Shown here piece after piece: positions 10,840 through 24,059 of a stretch of DNA of 64,000 nucleotides; within the stretch, counting starts at the first letter, position 1; each line of letters opens with the position of its first letter. The position numbers were made by a program, and so were the translations under genes. The stretch is from Hermodice carunculata (taxonomy: Eukaryota; Annelida; Polychaeta; Eunicida; Amphinomidae), in NCBI GenBank assembly GCA_964020975.1, contig OZ026615.1, positions 81,716,962 to 81,780,961 on the forward strand, in the 5' to 3' direction. The notes beneath the pieces are model-generated. The model did no database searches, was not told the origin of the DNA, and saw only the letters and a list, made by a program, of their open reading frames with translations.

Positions 10840-11725
10840 CCACAAGGGCTCATATTCCCTTCTAGCTGGATGACCAATAAACAGTTACAAAATTATCAGG
10901 CAATTGTATATATACTGTAGGTATGAGATGACAGGAGATACAATCATTAGTCACCTAACATAAAGCTTCAGTCTTCTCTAAAATATGTATATTGAATTAC
11001 TGTCCTGGATATAAGTGGGGAGTGAGTTCCAGATGGTATGTCCATGAGATATAACAGAAAATGTATCTAAATTAGTACAAAGCCCATGCGTTCAAAAGTC
11101 TTGATTTTGTCTTGTGTTGTAACCATGAATAAATGAGACCTCAGTAAATAGATTTTGAATGATAACAAGAACTAGGTGTACTTTAACCTTAAACATTAAT
11201 CAACTTATAAGATACATGTCTAAACATAAGAATTTCAAGATGTTAAATATGTTGAATACGGTATCAGTATGAGAATTATAGCTTCAGAGAGTAAAACTCA
11301 TAAAAATTTCTTTTGTAATTTTACAATATTTTAAAGCGAAGTTGGACATGTAAGAGCCCATCTGGTATAACAATAAAGGGTGTAGGGAAACACGAAAGCA
11401 TAGGATAGTTGAATTAGAACAGTTTCCCTAATTTTTGTCCACGTTTTTCAAGATACCAAGAGTCTCACTTATCTTTTTAGAAATGTACAATATATGTTGT
11501 TTCCAATTTAAGTCTTTATCAAACCACACTCCTAAGAATGTAACAGTAGCAACGCTTTGCCATCAATATCCACAGAATCATTAAAAAACGTTGTACTGTT
11601 TTGCCATTGGAATACCATACCGAAAATTCCTCAATATTTGCAGACAATTTGCTAGTATTTAACCATTTAATATCATTAACAGCATTATTGACTTTACATT
11701 TTAGTGGATTGATACAATTATCTCT
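10840..11725 (-). mobile_element. 3' half of a LINE split by the Polinton
   Basis: Minus-strand translation shows the C-terminal part of non-LTR RT: VTFLGVWFDKDLNWKQHI, LYISKKISETLGILKNV and, near the end, a block resembling the usual GPxxWNSLP motif (SWTYHLELTPHL). Several stops and frame changes make it non-coding. The sequence stops exactly at the ATCTCT that borders the Polinton, and the 5' half of the same element resumes at 21462. The 3' boundary near 10840 is approximate. Confidence 0.8.
11720..11725. repeat. Left target-site duplication ATCTCT
   Basis: Identical to 21462-21467 across the Polinton; 6 bp is the size typical of Polinton integration. Confidence 0.85.
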
Positions 11726-12110
11726 AGTAGTAAGGAGTGTCTCCTGATTTCAAATAGCATATGAATAAATTAAGATTCATGAATAGAATTATGATTCATG
11801 AATTAGCATATGAATAGGACTACGATGTCACAATTGAATATAAGTAAAACTGTGAATGATCAATAGAATAATTATGATTCCACATTAACATATGAGTAAA
11901 ATTACGTCTTATGAAGTAGCACATGAATAGGATTATGATTGCACATTAGCATACGAACTGGATAAAAAATAGGTTCTCTGATTTCACATGAGCCGATAAT
12001 AATGAATTATGATTTTTCATTTAGCATACAAATAGGATTACGATGACACATTAGCCTATGAAAAGGATCATGAATAGCTACTACGATTCCACATAAGCAT
12101 ATGAGTAGTG
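11726..12110. repeat. Polinton left terminal inverted repeat with subterminal ~30-bp repeats
   Basis: After the conserved terminal 30 bp, diverged units around TTAGCATATGAATAGGATTA recur about ten times. The mirror-image units occur inside the right end. Confidence 0.8.
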
Positions 12111-12429
12111 ATATTAGTAGTTGACCTGCACCTATGACCCAGTTCCCCATGGTATCTAAGCCTTACTTTACAGCCCCACTTAGCTAATGTAGCACTTTGG
12201 ACCCATACACTCTGAAGCCAGACCCCCACATGATGAATCAGCAGTTTTTTTTATGAAGCTATAGGTGAGCCACACTGAAAGGGTGATGTCCTAGAGATGT
12301 TATAAAAGGATCCCCCTGAGTAGAGCAAGAAAAGTTGTATCTCATGAAACAGATAAATAAATATAATTATTATAAATAGGATGAAGAATGGGTTACTGTG
12401 TCTATTGAGTTTGCAGTGCAAACATGGCC
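12111..12429. other. Polinton interior, unassigned
   Basis: No recognisable part between the left subterminal repeats and the capsid region. Confidence 0.5.
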
Positions 12430-13420
12430 ATTGTAAATTTTGACAAGCTACCGGAAGCCACGTCATACAGAGAATTCAATGGATCAATTACCATCGACTC
12501 CACTGCAGGAGGGCAACCCAGCAGAATTCTTTACAGACAATATAGGAACCCGCTTGATTGATTTGCAAAAGATTCACCTCTACCTAAAGTATCTGAGGGT
12601 TGTCGTATTTCTGCTGGAGCCAAGTTAGGTTTAGGGAATTGAAGTTTACACAGTCTATGCTCAGAGGCTCAAGTGTGCTGGGAAAACAGACAAACAGACT
12701 GGTGAGTGGGGGGCAACTTAATCCATACAAGGCATACCTGGACATGGTGCTGAATTGTGCTGGAGATGTAAAGGAAAGTCAAATGGAAACTCAGCTGTAC
12801 TACAAGGTCAATACAAGTTACATGGAGGAAACGGACCCCATTGTTGGTCTGACTTTTGGACTGATGATACAAGCTGATTTTACTTAATACCAAAGTCAAA
12901 TATCCCATCATAAAATCAAGCCTACTGACGCATACTTTTTGAGGTACTCCCACTTACACCTAGACATCTTATTCCAAAGCAGAGTACCTGTACAAATCCT
13001 GATTGGTTTTCTTACCCCTGAAGTCATCCAAGAAAGTTACACCATGAACTCCCACAATTGTCAGCATTATTACCTGAATCACCCAGAGGTTACAGGTGAT
13101 GGCGTCCCATACCCCAGAAAAGCATGAGAAACAGACTATGCCAAACAACTATACATCAAGTCTTACCTGACTTTATTCACGTGGACTGGTAACTGGAATA
13201 ACAATTATGGAAAAAGCATCAACCGTGTACTGTCTTTTTGTCTTTAATATAGATCCAGCCAAGCAGATGGAAGACGCACTGCCCATTAGTAAGCAAGGCA
13301 ATATCAAAGTAGCAGTCACATTTGCTCAGCCACTGCAGACAACGATAGACCTGCTGATCTATGCCATTTTTCAGACGTCATCGAAGTGGACTATACCTGT
13401 AATGTGCATCTACAATGAAT
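12430..13420 (+). pseudogene. Polinton capsid (jelly-roll, F54H12.2-like) region, fossil
   Basis: Translated blocks match the capsid family often annotated as 'F54H12.2-like': NPYKAYLDMVLNCAGDVKES, QLYYKVNTSYMEETDP, NSHNCQHYYLNHPEV, LTLFTWTGNWNN and GNIKVAVTFAQPLQ. I take it as the Polinton major capsid protein, but a minor-capsid role is not excluded by eye. The region is decayed. It lies directly ahead of the protease part, the usual neighbour. Confidence 0.75.
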
Positions 13421-14040
13421 AATGACCAGCTAAGGTCTGCACTGCTGTACAATTGCCTGACAAGATGCTATTTTTATGGTGGATACCCTTCAGACACTCT
13501 ACCATATAAACCGAACCAACACTCGAGCCTATTGATTGTGAATATGAACCAACATTACAAGCCTGGCAAACCACGGGTAGTCCAGTTTGTTACGATATAT
13601 GGACCTGTGGCAATATAAAATTAGAAGTCAACACTGGATACTCATGTATGTTCCGAGATATCGACCAGTGGCACTATCAAAGTAGAAGTCATATTTGCTC
13701 AGCCACTGCAGAAAATGGTAGACCTGCTGATCTATGCCATTTTTTCAGACGTCATCGAAGTGGACTTTACCATAACGTATATTTACAATGAATAACTACT
13801 AACTAAGGTCCACGTTGCTGAAAAATTGCCTAACAAGACGCTATTTTCACGGTGTTTACCCTTTAGACAGACTGTCATAAAAACTAATCCAACACCCGAG
13901 CCTGTTGATTGTGAAATCCAACCCACATTACAAACCTGGCAAACACTGGACAGTCCTGTGTGTTCCGAGATATGGACTGGTGGAATTCTTTTGGGCTCAC
14001 TCCAGTCCACTGTAATAGGAACCTTGTGGATTTTCTGAGA
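13290..14040. repeat. Tandem repeat of ~375 bp within the Polinton capsid/protease region
   Basis: The segment starting near 13297 (ATATCAAAGTAGCAGTCACA) recurs near 13672 with strong similarity over the capsid end and the protease start. Confidence 0.7.
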
Positions 14041-14250
14041 CGAATGGACAAAGGAGTCAAGTCCAACAAGAAAACACTGCAAGGCCGCAATAATCTAATG
14101 TATGGACACTATTGTCTCTATTATATCATACATTGCTGTCGAGGGATATCTATTGACAAGATTGGCAGTTGTTTTGTGAGAAACAAGAGAAACAATGAAT
14201 ATATGATGTATATGTCATTAAAAGATACCAAAGAACAAATACAGTTATGA
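13415..14250 (+). pseudogene. Polinton adenovirus-type cysteine protease region, fossil
   Basis: The start resembles the N-terminus of Polinton proteases (MNNDQLRSALL...YGGYPSDTLP...KPGK). Further on, FLRRMDKG...NNLMYGHYCLYYIIH matches the C-terminal block with the (C)GHYCLYF motif and the following HRCRG-type motif (CCRGISIDKI). The family processes virion proteins in adenoviruses and Polintons. The region is decayed. Confidence 0.7.
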
Positions 14251-15229
14251 AAAGGTTTTTTTACACGTGTTTGTTTTACTAACAACAAATGTGCGTGTGT
14301 GTGTCTGTGTGTGGATGTGTGTCTGTGTGTATGTGTAGCCCCAGATTCAGACAAATGTCTTACAAATGCCCGGCAGATGCCATTAAAATTGATATATTTT
14401 AATGCTGTGTCAAACACCAAAACAAATATCTTCCTATTTATTTCCAAACAATCGAACTCGATCAAGCATCCAAAATTCACCAGTATGACACTATTATAAA
14501 AAAATTCGAAAAAAAAAACAAAAACAAAAACAAACAAAAAAAAAAAACAAAAACAAAACCAAAACCAAAAAAAATGGAATCACCTGTATTCAAATCGAGT
14601 TAATCGGCATTTACAGAAAATTGTGTTACAAACTATGTTCTCAAACTTGTTAATGAAAGAAGCGTATGTATTTTAAACAAAATTAACATCCATAGTTACA
14701 AAGGCTTCTCAGACTATGTTACAAAATTGGTACATTTCGCAGTATGAATTAGAATGTAGAATTCCGAATTATTATATATTTTTGAACAAGATTCTTCAGT
14801 AGTTGTTACATTTGTGAACAAGATTCTTCAGTAGTCTTTATATTTGTGAACCTGATACTTGAGTGGTGTTACCACGGAGTACTACATGATGTCTCATTGT
14901 GTAAGCAGATCCATGTTATCCTTCTGTTCTAACCTGCATAATGTAATATAACCTGTCTCATCATTAGGTGGTATCCATGACCGCGGCAGTCTTCTCTTCC
15001 TTATTGGATTGTCTCCTGACAGTATCTAGATTCCACATGTTGTTGTTTCTTTTTCATTTTTATATTTATCGTGAGATTTCCATCTAGACTGTTTTTTAAA
15101 GTAAAATAGACTAATTCTGACACTGACCGATACAGAAACACGCCACTTTTAATCATCCTTTTACGATGATTGTGGCAGCCTCTACCTGTTTTGGCAAAGT
15201 TATATATATATGTGCAACCTTTCACAGAC
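14251..15229. other. Polinton interior, unassigned
   Basis: Holds a GT-rich tract (14289-14336), an A-rich tract (14495-14575) and no recognisable part. A short doublet TTGTGAACAAGATTCTTCAGTAG repeats near 14810-14850. Confidence 0.5.
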
Positions 15230-15488
15230 AGCAGACCAAACCAATGAACAAGCACCAGAAAGAACTATCATTTGTTACTCACACTGGCAGCCCTCTTATT
15301 ATGAGATGCAACACAATATTCCAAACATTGAAGTTATGAGAGGTATACCTTCAAACTTGGAACAAGACAGTTTTATAGACACAACCAGATCAAATCTGAT
15401 AGTATTTGATATGATGATGAATATTAGCAAAGATAAGAGAAGGACAGCTTTCTTCACCAAAGGAAGCCATCATCACAACTATGGCCAG
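15230..15488 (+). pseudogene. Polinton packaging ATPase piece (middle part), fossil
   Basis: Translation gives ERTIICYSHWQPSYYEM, NIPNIEVMRGIPSNL, RSNLIVFDMMMNISKDKR and TKGSHHHN, matching the FtsK/A32-like packaging ATPase of Polintons around its Walker B strand (LIVLDD-type) and the conserved GSHHRN block. Further pieces of the same region lie at 17863-17941 and 18529-18790, separated by inserted elements. The region is decayed. Confidence 0.75.
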
Positions 15489-16351
15489 TGGTAGACGTAT
15501 GAGCTAACTTTAAGGTTGACTCCAGGTTAAGACGGTCGACCTGAGGCTGTCAAACTACAGGTTAATTGCACGTGAACTTCAGGTTGGGTCAATCCAGCTT
15601 GGCTTGCACAGGGTTCGGTCAAGGGCAGCTTACACAACCTCTGGTTGAAACCAGTCTTCTTCCTCTCTTCCTTCTCAAAAAGGGGGTTTCTCTCTCATTT
15701 ATTGTGCATACTTACTGGACGACACCTGCTGCCCCAGTTCAGATGTTTTTCATTGAATAATTTAATTTGCATGCTTAGGCGAGGGATGTTGTGTCACTGG
15801 TCTTGCAGGAGCATCCATCATGGCGTCAAAGTTAGACCCCCTCCCCCAACCCATGAAAAACAAACCATCTTAAAGCTGGTAGAGTCATTTCAAGACATCT
15901 GGAGAGTAAAAAAAGGATCACCGATGAATGATTGAAAAAAAGGATAAAACCTAGGGCACGTTAAGAAGCAGTTTAATGCCAGGCATGGAGTAAACAAGCA
16001 AAATCTAGAAACAGCTGAAAGACACCTGGCAAAACTTAGGGGAAAAAAAGCCAAAAACGAAGTCGCGAGGGATAAATCCTTATCGTCATATTTTCAAAGG
16101 AATAAAATAAAATAAGAACCCATATTTTATTAAACTTTAGGTGCTGGAAATTCCTAGAATCTATAGAGAGTCAACTCAGTTATTCTGACTTTGGGTCCAA
16201 CTGTACAAGGTGTCAAAATTGCAGTGAGATGTATATCAGGGGCAATCAGGAAAGGTCAAAGCACTGTAGATTTCCCCCTTATATGTTGTAGTCCTAGAGT
16301 TTTCCTAGCAGAATAACACAATGTTTATATTCAAGAGTGTTTTAAGTGAGA

Positions 16352-16450
16352 GTTATAACATGAAAGGAGACGATTATGGCTTATAACTGTCGAGTGGCGA
16401 AGCCACGAGACAGTTGTAATAGCCATAATCGTCTCCTTTCATGTTATAAC
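16352..16450. repeat. 99-bp palindrome
   Basis: Arms 16352-16380 and 16422-16450 are perfect 29-bp inverted copies (GTTATAACATGAAAGGAGAC...). An inner stem pairs AACTGTCGAGTGGC with GCCACGAGACAGTT, leaving a loop of about 4 bases. Confidence 0.9.
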
Positions 16451-16650
16451 ACATTTCTCATTGGTTGGTAGGAATGGTCATTTGTGTTTAGGTCGGATCA
16501 GTGATTTCATGATTGAAAGCGTATTATCTGTCAGTTACGTAATCAAATTCTTACACACACGTGTGACAGTGTCATTTCACTTCTGAGTCACTTCCTTCGT
16601 GATTTCGCTCAGTTGTTCAGGTAGTTCGTGAATCTGCCAGTTCCCACAAA

Positions 16651-16742
16651 ATGGAAGATGACGTGCCTCTAATTGAACTTGATAATATTGCAACTCAGCA
16701 ATTATTTTTCCAAAGAAATGACGGCACCGGCAGTACTGGGAG
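16651..16742 (+). CDS. Candidate first exon inside the hairpin-capped element
   Basis: ATG at 16651 in a good context (ACAAAATGGA) opens 30 codons (MEDDVPLIELDNIATQQLFF...) ending at AG|GTATGT, a strong donor. The composition is protein-like. It may be the first exon of a transposase whose remainder was deleted, or a captured host exon. I recognise no family. Confidence 0.3.
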
Positions 16743-17941
16743 GTATGTTGGTTATTATTTGTAGTATTTTTACAATTTCACAATCAAAGTTTGCTTTCCG
16801 TTCATGATATGCTACTGCATCAAGACTACTGACCCAGAGAAGTTTTGTGGCTGATGGTATAATGCGTGCTGGTACTTGAATGGAAAGTTTTTATCATGGA
16901 AATTCAGGTAAATCATTTCAAATTTTATTGTTAGACATTGAAAGGGTTAATTCGGAAAGAGTGAGTTATAGGTTTTACTTAATTCACTCTTTTTGAGGGC
17001 CTTTTTTGCGATTATTGAGGGTGAAAGTCAGCCCAAAAAAGATACATTATCAAGTTTCATAATACTTCTTTTTCATAATCAATGGTTATGGGATATAATC
17101 AACACTTTTTGAGCCTTATGATTGGCTAATTCCTACCAGCCATATGACAATAATAGATATGAGCTATCAAAGTAAGCAAATTTATCACGTAAGTGAATGG
17201 GAACTTTAACTGGTGTCCACCGCAGCCTCATTCTGGTTTCTATCACCAAAGATCTGTAGTGTTTCAAATATGGCATAGTCTTTTGAATAGGGTAAATATT
17301 GCGGTTCGTCTGCGCGTAATATGCTAAGGCATATTATTGTGTGGATAGGTTATGCAAGCCAATGTGGCGGGTAATACCCGCGCATTTCCGGGTATTTTAA
17401 TACCCGTTTGGCGGGTTTCTGGGTAAAAAGCATTACCTGACAGAGATCTAGTTGCCTCTATCTTGAGAGTGTGGACTTCTTGCAATTCGTTCTACCAGGT
17501 CTATAAAACGAAGGCGAGCCAGATGGTGATCCAGGATTCTTCCCACATATCCTGTGAAAATCACCCAGTCATGTGTCCTAGGGCCAACCTGGCCCTATAT
17601 ATATAGGCCACAAACAATGAATAATGATACATTGAAGCCTCACTTGTATGTATTTAGAGCAAACCCCAACAGAAAGCGTTTTTGCACTGAAATAGGAAGG
17701 TCACAAAATTATCACTCAGAGTTAAGCATGCCCGGGGGCAAGGTTCAAAAGAAACCATAATGTAACTCGAGGTTAACTTGGAAGTACATGTGTAGGAGCC
17801 TGCCTCTCAGCTAAATGTTGGTTAACCTCAGGTTCTGATAACCTGGAGTTAGCTGCGACGTCAACAACTGGCCATCGTGTTATAGAACTCATGCAAAATT
17901 TCTACGAGCCACGCACAGTGACCATGGTACGGAATTGTCAG

Positions 17942-18528
17942 TACAGTCAAACCTGCTGTAACGGCCACCTGAAAGGTCTCCAGTCCGATTCCCATTTAAT
18001 TATACGTTTATTAAACCGTCACCAGTTTTCTGTGACCAGGGGTTAGTTTCTTTGGGTCCCCTGCAACAAAACATCCCGGTATTTACGAGTAGCGCGAGAA
18101 CCATGCGATTGATGTGTGTTAAGCCACATGTTGGAGTGAGGCACCATAGCCAGGAGTCCTGCTGGAAGAAAATGTTGAACGTTAGAAGAAAGGGTGCACG
18201 CTGTAAAATTATTTAAAAGCGGAAAAAGCAGCTGAAATGTGTCGGCAGAAATGGGTGTTGGCAGAACACAAATTCAATGAATTTTGAAAAGAAAACTGGA
18301 CATGATAGAAGTATACGAAAATAACTTGGATCAGCCGATCAAGCGGTAGCGGGTGACTGGAAATGAGCAGATTAACGAACTCTGTATGAAGCGGTTTCGG
18401 AATGCAACTGCACAACGAGCCAATGTTTCTGGGCCTCTCTTAAGGTGATGGGCACTTTCCCAGACCTTCATTAAGAGGTCCCTTTTTCCAGGTCCCTTGG
18501 GTGACTGCTTAAGACATATTCGACTGTA
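17942..18528. mobile_element. pogo/Tigger-like DNA transposon, internally deleted
   Basis: Ends TACAGTCAAACCTG and CGACTGTA are inverted copies of TACAGTC.AA and include the TA expected for Tc1/mariner-type target duplication. Inside, a plus-strand stretch near 18285-18345 translates to RKLDMIEVYENNLDQPIKR, resembling the CENP-B/pogo N-terminal DNA-binding helix region. It is too short for a full transposase. It interrupts the Polinton ATPase region. Confidence 0.65.
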
Positions 18529-18790
18529 TTCAATTTAAGCAACATTTACAGACCACCAAGACCATGAGTCCGCACATACTTCTCCACAAACCAAACAATA
18601 TGATGGACATGTACAAAGAAGTCACTTCAATACCATACGGATTCCTGGTTATTGGTCTAAAACCGACAATACCCGACCACGAATGATTGAGAACACATAC
18701 TATATCACAAAAATTTCCACAAAAGGCTGTAAAATTGTCTGCAGCACGTTTGAAACCCCTTATGTCGATATCTGACTACTAAGCACGTAA
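18529..18790 (+). pseudogene. Polinton packaging ATPase piece (C-terminal part), fossil
   Basis: MDMYKEVTSIPYGFLVIGLK and PTIPDHE resemble the conserved 'ATS.PYGYLLIDLKP.TPD' tail of Polinton packaging ATPases. Decayed. Confidence 0.55.
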
Positions 18791-18947
18791 TAACGATGAG
18801 GAGCAGGATAGCATGAAACATCAACAACCTGTGACAAAGAATGACACACTGCTGTGCATGAAATGATTACAGAACCCAGGCGACGAGGCAGTCAACATCC
18901 CCCACAATGGAAAGAGTTCCTCAAAAGCATAGCTCATCCCAGGGATG

Positions 18948-19734
18948 TAAACTAGGAACCAAAGTAACTTTTCACCTTTTTCAGAATTTTTATTTTACAA
19001 GCTTCTCTATGAATCACCCAAATTCTTGTTGATATGTAGAGCATGACATCCTGTCTAGTGTACCTGTGATTTTCATGAGAATAGGTGACCGTGCTTGGCT
19101 GCATTTGCAATGGATGCATGTCAGAGTTGAAATGGAGAGTTCGCAAAACAGATGAAAATTGGGCAGTGAGGTAGTGTGCGGCTTTCTTCATCTCAAAACA
19201 ATCAATTCTTTTCATTTCATGACATAAATGTTTGCATAACAATGGTGGTTGTACTGCTGATTAATGTTGATAATTCAGATGACAATCAATGCAGTCAAGT
19301 GATTATGTGATGAAGACAATTCTCACCATGTTGCCATAATTTTCAAACCACTGTGATACACCCAAGCTGTGATGATAACCCTCATTATGCAAACTTATGT
19401 CAAGTGTGAGCTGGCTGAGTAAAGCATATCTTCTCTTTTATTAAAGTCCAAAATGATCAGTTAATAAGAGATCATCATTAAATCTGCTTTTGTTCACAGA
19501 GAAGCACATTGAGAGTTAACGGTGCTATCCAATGACATTTATGTGAACTCTCTATTTCAACTTGAATCCGGTGTAAATGCAGCCGAGCATGGGTGCCAAT
19601 GTTTTTTCAAAATCACAGATGATATGGACAAGATGTTATGTTTTACATGTCAACAGAAATTTTGGAGATTTATCTGAAAACATACGAAATACAGATTCCA
19701 AAAAGGTGGAGAGTTACTTATGTTGCCTAGTTTA
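18948..19734. mobile_element. Foldback MITE with ~220-bp inverted arms
   Basis: The left arm (from TAAACTAGGAACC at 18948 to about 19165) is matched in inverse orientation by about 19515-19734 (ending CCTAGTTTA). Shared landmarks: TAACTTTTCACCTTTTT, ATGACATCCTGTCTAGTG-type block, CTTGGCTGCATTTGCA and GTTGAAATGGAGAGTTC. The arms have diverged clearly. No coding between them. Confidence 0.75.
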
Positions 19735-20926
<1,192 letters not shown>

Positions 20927-20984
20927 ATGGAATGGTCCTACGCAGCTTTTTTTAATTGCTCACTATGTACAATGGCATGATATG

Positions 20985-21290
20985 TCTGTGTAGTATATTT
21001 TCTAAGATACAAGGCACATTACGTCATGCAGTATGTTTTGGTGAGTCAGCCCCCTCTTTAGACAATACATCTGCAATCACATAATTGTGTCCTAATTGTC
21101 CAGTATTATGCAGAGAGGCCTAATATGTGAAGCACTTTTTCGGAGTCATGCACTATGAAAAGGTTACATTACGTCATGTGTTCTGGTGAGTCAGCCCCCC
21201 TCTTCAGATGATACATCTGCAAGCATCCAATAGTGTTCTAATTGTGCTTATTATGCAGATGACGTGATATGTCCATGAAGCACATTACTC
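20985..21290. repeat. ~157-bp tandem repeat, two copies, near Polinton right end
   Basis: CATTACGTCATG...GGTGAGTCAGCCCCC...GATACATCTGCAA starts near 21010 and again near 21168. Confidence 0.75.
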
Positions 21291-21461
21291 ATTGGAATTC
21301 ATAATTTTATTCATGGGCTAATTTGAAATAGTAGTACCAATTCATCTGTGAGATCGTATTCATATGCTAATGTGCAATCGTAAATGTTATTCATGTACTA
21401 AACACATATTCATAATTCCGTTGATATGCTCTTATGAAATCAGGAGGCACTCCTTACTACT
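21290..21461. repeat. Polinton right terminal inverted repeat
   Basis: Ends CACTCCTTACTACT at 21461. It contains the inverse of the ATATGAATA subterminal units of the left end. ATCTCT follows at 21462-21467. Confidence 0.85.
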
Positions 21462-23135
21462 ATCTCTGAAAAGTAAATTTGTGTCATCAGGAAAAATCAA
21501 ACCGAAACCATCTCTGGACACGTTACATAGGTTATCAATATTGATCAGAAACAAAAATGGTCCTAATATGGATCCTTGAGGAACACCGCAGGTAACATGT
21601 AATACACTTGAGTCATGATTGGCATAATTAACAAACTGTTTTCCACCTGACAACTAACTTCTGATCCAACCAAAGGATACTCCACGTATTCCATAAAATG
21701 ATAAGTTCTGACATTAAATGGCATTAGTAACAGTATCGAAGACCTTTGAGAGGCCAAGAAACAGACTAAGTGCATGCTCTTTCCTCTGCAAGGCGTTCGA
21801 TATTTTATACGATAAATAACTGGCAGCATATTCGGTACAGTAATTATTTAGGCCCAATTTGTAATCATACAAAATATATAATTATTTACTAAATAGGCAA
21901 CGAGTTATTTATGATCAACTTTTTCCAAAAAATGTTGAAAAAACAGGCAATACAGGTCTATAGTTGTTAAAAATTAGCGAGTCCCCCTTTGTATAAATAG
22001 GTGTCATTTTAGTAACCTTTAATGCATTGGAAAAAGCACCAGTTGATAAAGATAAATTTATAATGTGAACAAGAGGAGGTGCTAAGTTGCCGGATGCGAA
22101 TTTAAGTGTTTTGGGATGGCTTTCATCCCAACTAGGGCTAGAAGTTTCTAAGCCATTGATAATTATAACAGCTTGTTCAGAAATGGGAACAAAGAACAAA
22201 GAATGAAGATGGTCGCCTTTACAGTAAAAGGTCAGTAGAATAAAGGTTTGTGGTATTTCGTTGGCTAAAGAGGGTCCAACATTTAGAAAGAGTTAAATCT
22301 ATTTGCTTCATCAGTTCGATCTGTTATAAAATTATTGCAACACTTAAATCTGCTAGTTGTTTTTAACCTTTTTCATTTGCTGATAACGCTATTAATCAAT
22401 TTCCGAACCTTTGATAAGTTAGACCTATGAACGTCAACTCGGTCAGCATATCTTTTTTTATTTATTATTATTATTATTTTTTTTTTTTTTGGCAATGCGC
22501 ATTACATGATTTAGGCTATTTCGATAGTTATTGTACTAAGTTTTATTTCTCTGAATTGAAGACTGATGCTCTTTCCTGTAAAGTTTGTTTTTCTGTCTAT
22601 TGACGTACTTATAGCATTTGTAAGCCAGGATTTATTTGTTTCATATTTAGAATTATTTAGATAAGCAGGAATAGTTTTATTGAAAATATTTTGTATATTT
22701 TAGACAAACATGGATGCAGCCCTTTCGGCATCTCTGCTTTCGTACAGAAGAGTCTAATCGAAAGAGTACAGCATTTGTAAAGTTGCTTTAAGTTTTGTAT
22801 ATATGGATATTATCGACTAGGGAAGCACTGCTCTCCGCTAATCTAGTAGGTCTGTTAATACAAGAAAGAAACATATTACTATAAAATTGTTCAAAAATAA
22901 CAGATTATACTGGGTGTTTATCAGTATGAGGAAGATTAACATTAAAGTCACCGAGAAGGTAACACGATTTATTTTCCATTTAGATTCAATCAAGTAATTT
23001 TCAACAGCTACATTAAATCTTATTTAGGCTTGTACCTGGAGATCTATATATTACTCGTAGTATCATATTGAAGTCATCAGAAAGATTATGAACTTCAACA
23101 AACAATGTATTATTTTAATTTGTTGGGGGCTTTTT
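21462..23135 (-). mobile_element. 5' half of the LINE split by the Polinton
   Basis: The minus strand shows, in LINE order: an endonuclease-domain tail (LLGDFNVNLPHTDKHPV about 22975-22920, then SNMFLSCINRPTRLAESSAS about 22880-22830), a linker, the RT start (NNYRPVLPVFSTFFGKS), and CGVPQGSILGPFLFLIN followed by DDTNLLFRD, the catalytic box, at the Polinton border. It is an APE-endonuclease LINE of the CR1/Jockey group. Stops and frame changes show it is dead. The palm/thumb continuation is at 10840-11725. Confidence 0.85.
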
Positions 23136-24059
23136 TTAATGAATTTTGGAGGGAAAACTTTCAAAAATGCGCTCTGAAACGCTTGAAAAGGATGCCGAAC
23201 TGAAGTGGCAAAAGTTTCCCTTCTGACATCATAAATGCGAGGTGTTTGGTTATAATACCTCAGATACTGACTTATGGTCGTGGTATAAATATTTCTATAT
23301 ATTTTTCTATCCAGTTAAATCAGTCTATTGACAGGGTCAATTGTATTTCTATGGCACAGAAATATAACACCCGGCCATAGGGTGGCAATTATGGGACCTA
23401 GTGCTGGCCGGCCGGCACTTGGTAACTAACTGAAGGGATCGATATAAGCATACAAGCTGGTCCAGTTACAGTAAGGTGCTGCACAGTAGCTTCAACCGCA
23501 AAATGCAACAAATATTACGGATGTGTTTTCGTGTATTCGTGGTATTTGTTCCATTTAGACGGATGCTTTTTAAGCTAGGGTTTCCTGGTGTACTTAAAAC
23601 GATTAAGCAGGCTGGACGCTGTAGACCCATACAAGGATTACGGCAAGGGCTTAAAAGGAAAGTGTGGTGAGTCTATGCAAAAATCAATCTTAAAAATCTA
23701 AATAAAAAGCAAAAACCAAAACAACTGTGACAGAAAGGTGATCGCAGTGATGTGTTACTATGTCGCATCTGCCGAGTTTATGGCTTTCTATTTTATAATT
23801 AGTGAGAATGTAGTTCAGGTGGGTTTTACTTAATTTGTTCATGAAGGCACGGTCCTGTAATTTGTTTTCGCGTTTTTATATTTTGTGGCAAAACATTTAG
23901 TCAATTGTTTTGGAGTTGCATACGTCTGGATAACAATAAAATACAATTTATTTTGCTTGTAGCATTGCATTATTATATTCAGTAGTACCATGGACAAATA
24001 ATTTGGTCCGAATGATATGTTCATGGTAGTAATAGTAGCAGCAGCAGTAGTAGTAGTAG
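23136..24059. other. Unassigned sequence
   Basis: Frame 23476-23670 (AGRCRPIQGLRQGLKRK) has no recognised family. (AGT)n-like triplets at 24026-24072. Confidence 0.4.

Larger units (their letters stand above)
16352..17165. mobile_element. Hairpin-capped element with a candidate first exon
   Basis: The left end is a long palindrome (16352-16450). Just inside it TCATTGGTTGGTAGGAAT (16458-16475) is matched in inverse orientation by ATTCCTACCAGCCATATGA near 17130, suggesting paired ends. Between them lies a good translation start and splice donor (16651-16742). The right boundary is uncertain. No transposase beyond that exon was found, so it looks like an internally deleted derivative. Confidence 0.45.
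15489..17862. mobile_element. Unclassified ~2.4-kb element inserted in the Polinton ATPase region
   Basis: The ends are partly inverted copies: GACGTATGAGCTAACT at the left and AGTTAGCTGCGACGT at the right, both followed inward by several CCAGGTTA/AGGTTAA motifs. Similar flanks (ACAACT.ATGGCCA left, ACAACTGGCCA right) suggest a target duplication of about 10 bp. No transposase is recognised. It contains the hairpin-capped element at 16352-17165. Boundaries are approximate. Confidence 0.5.
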
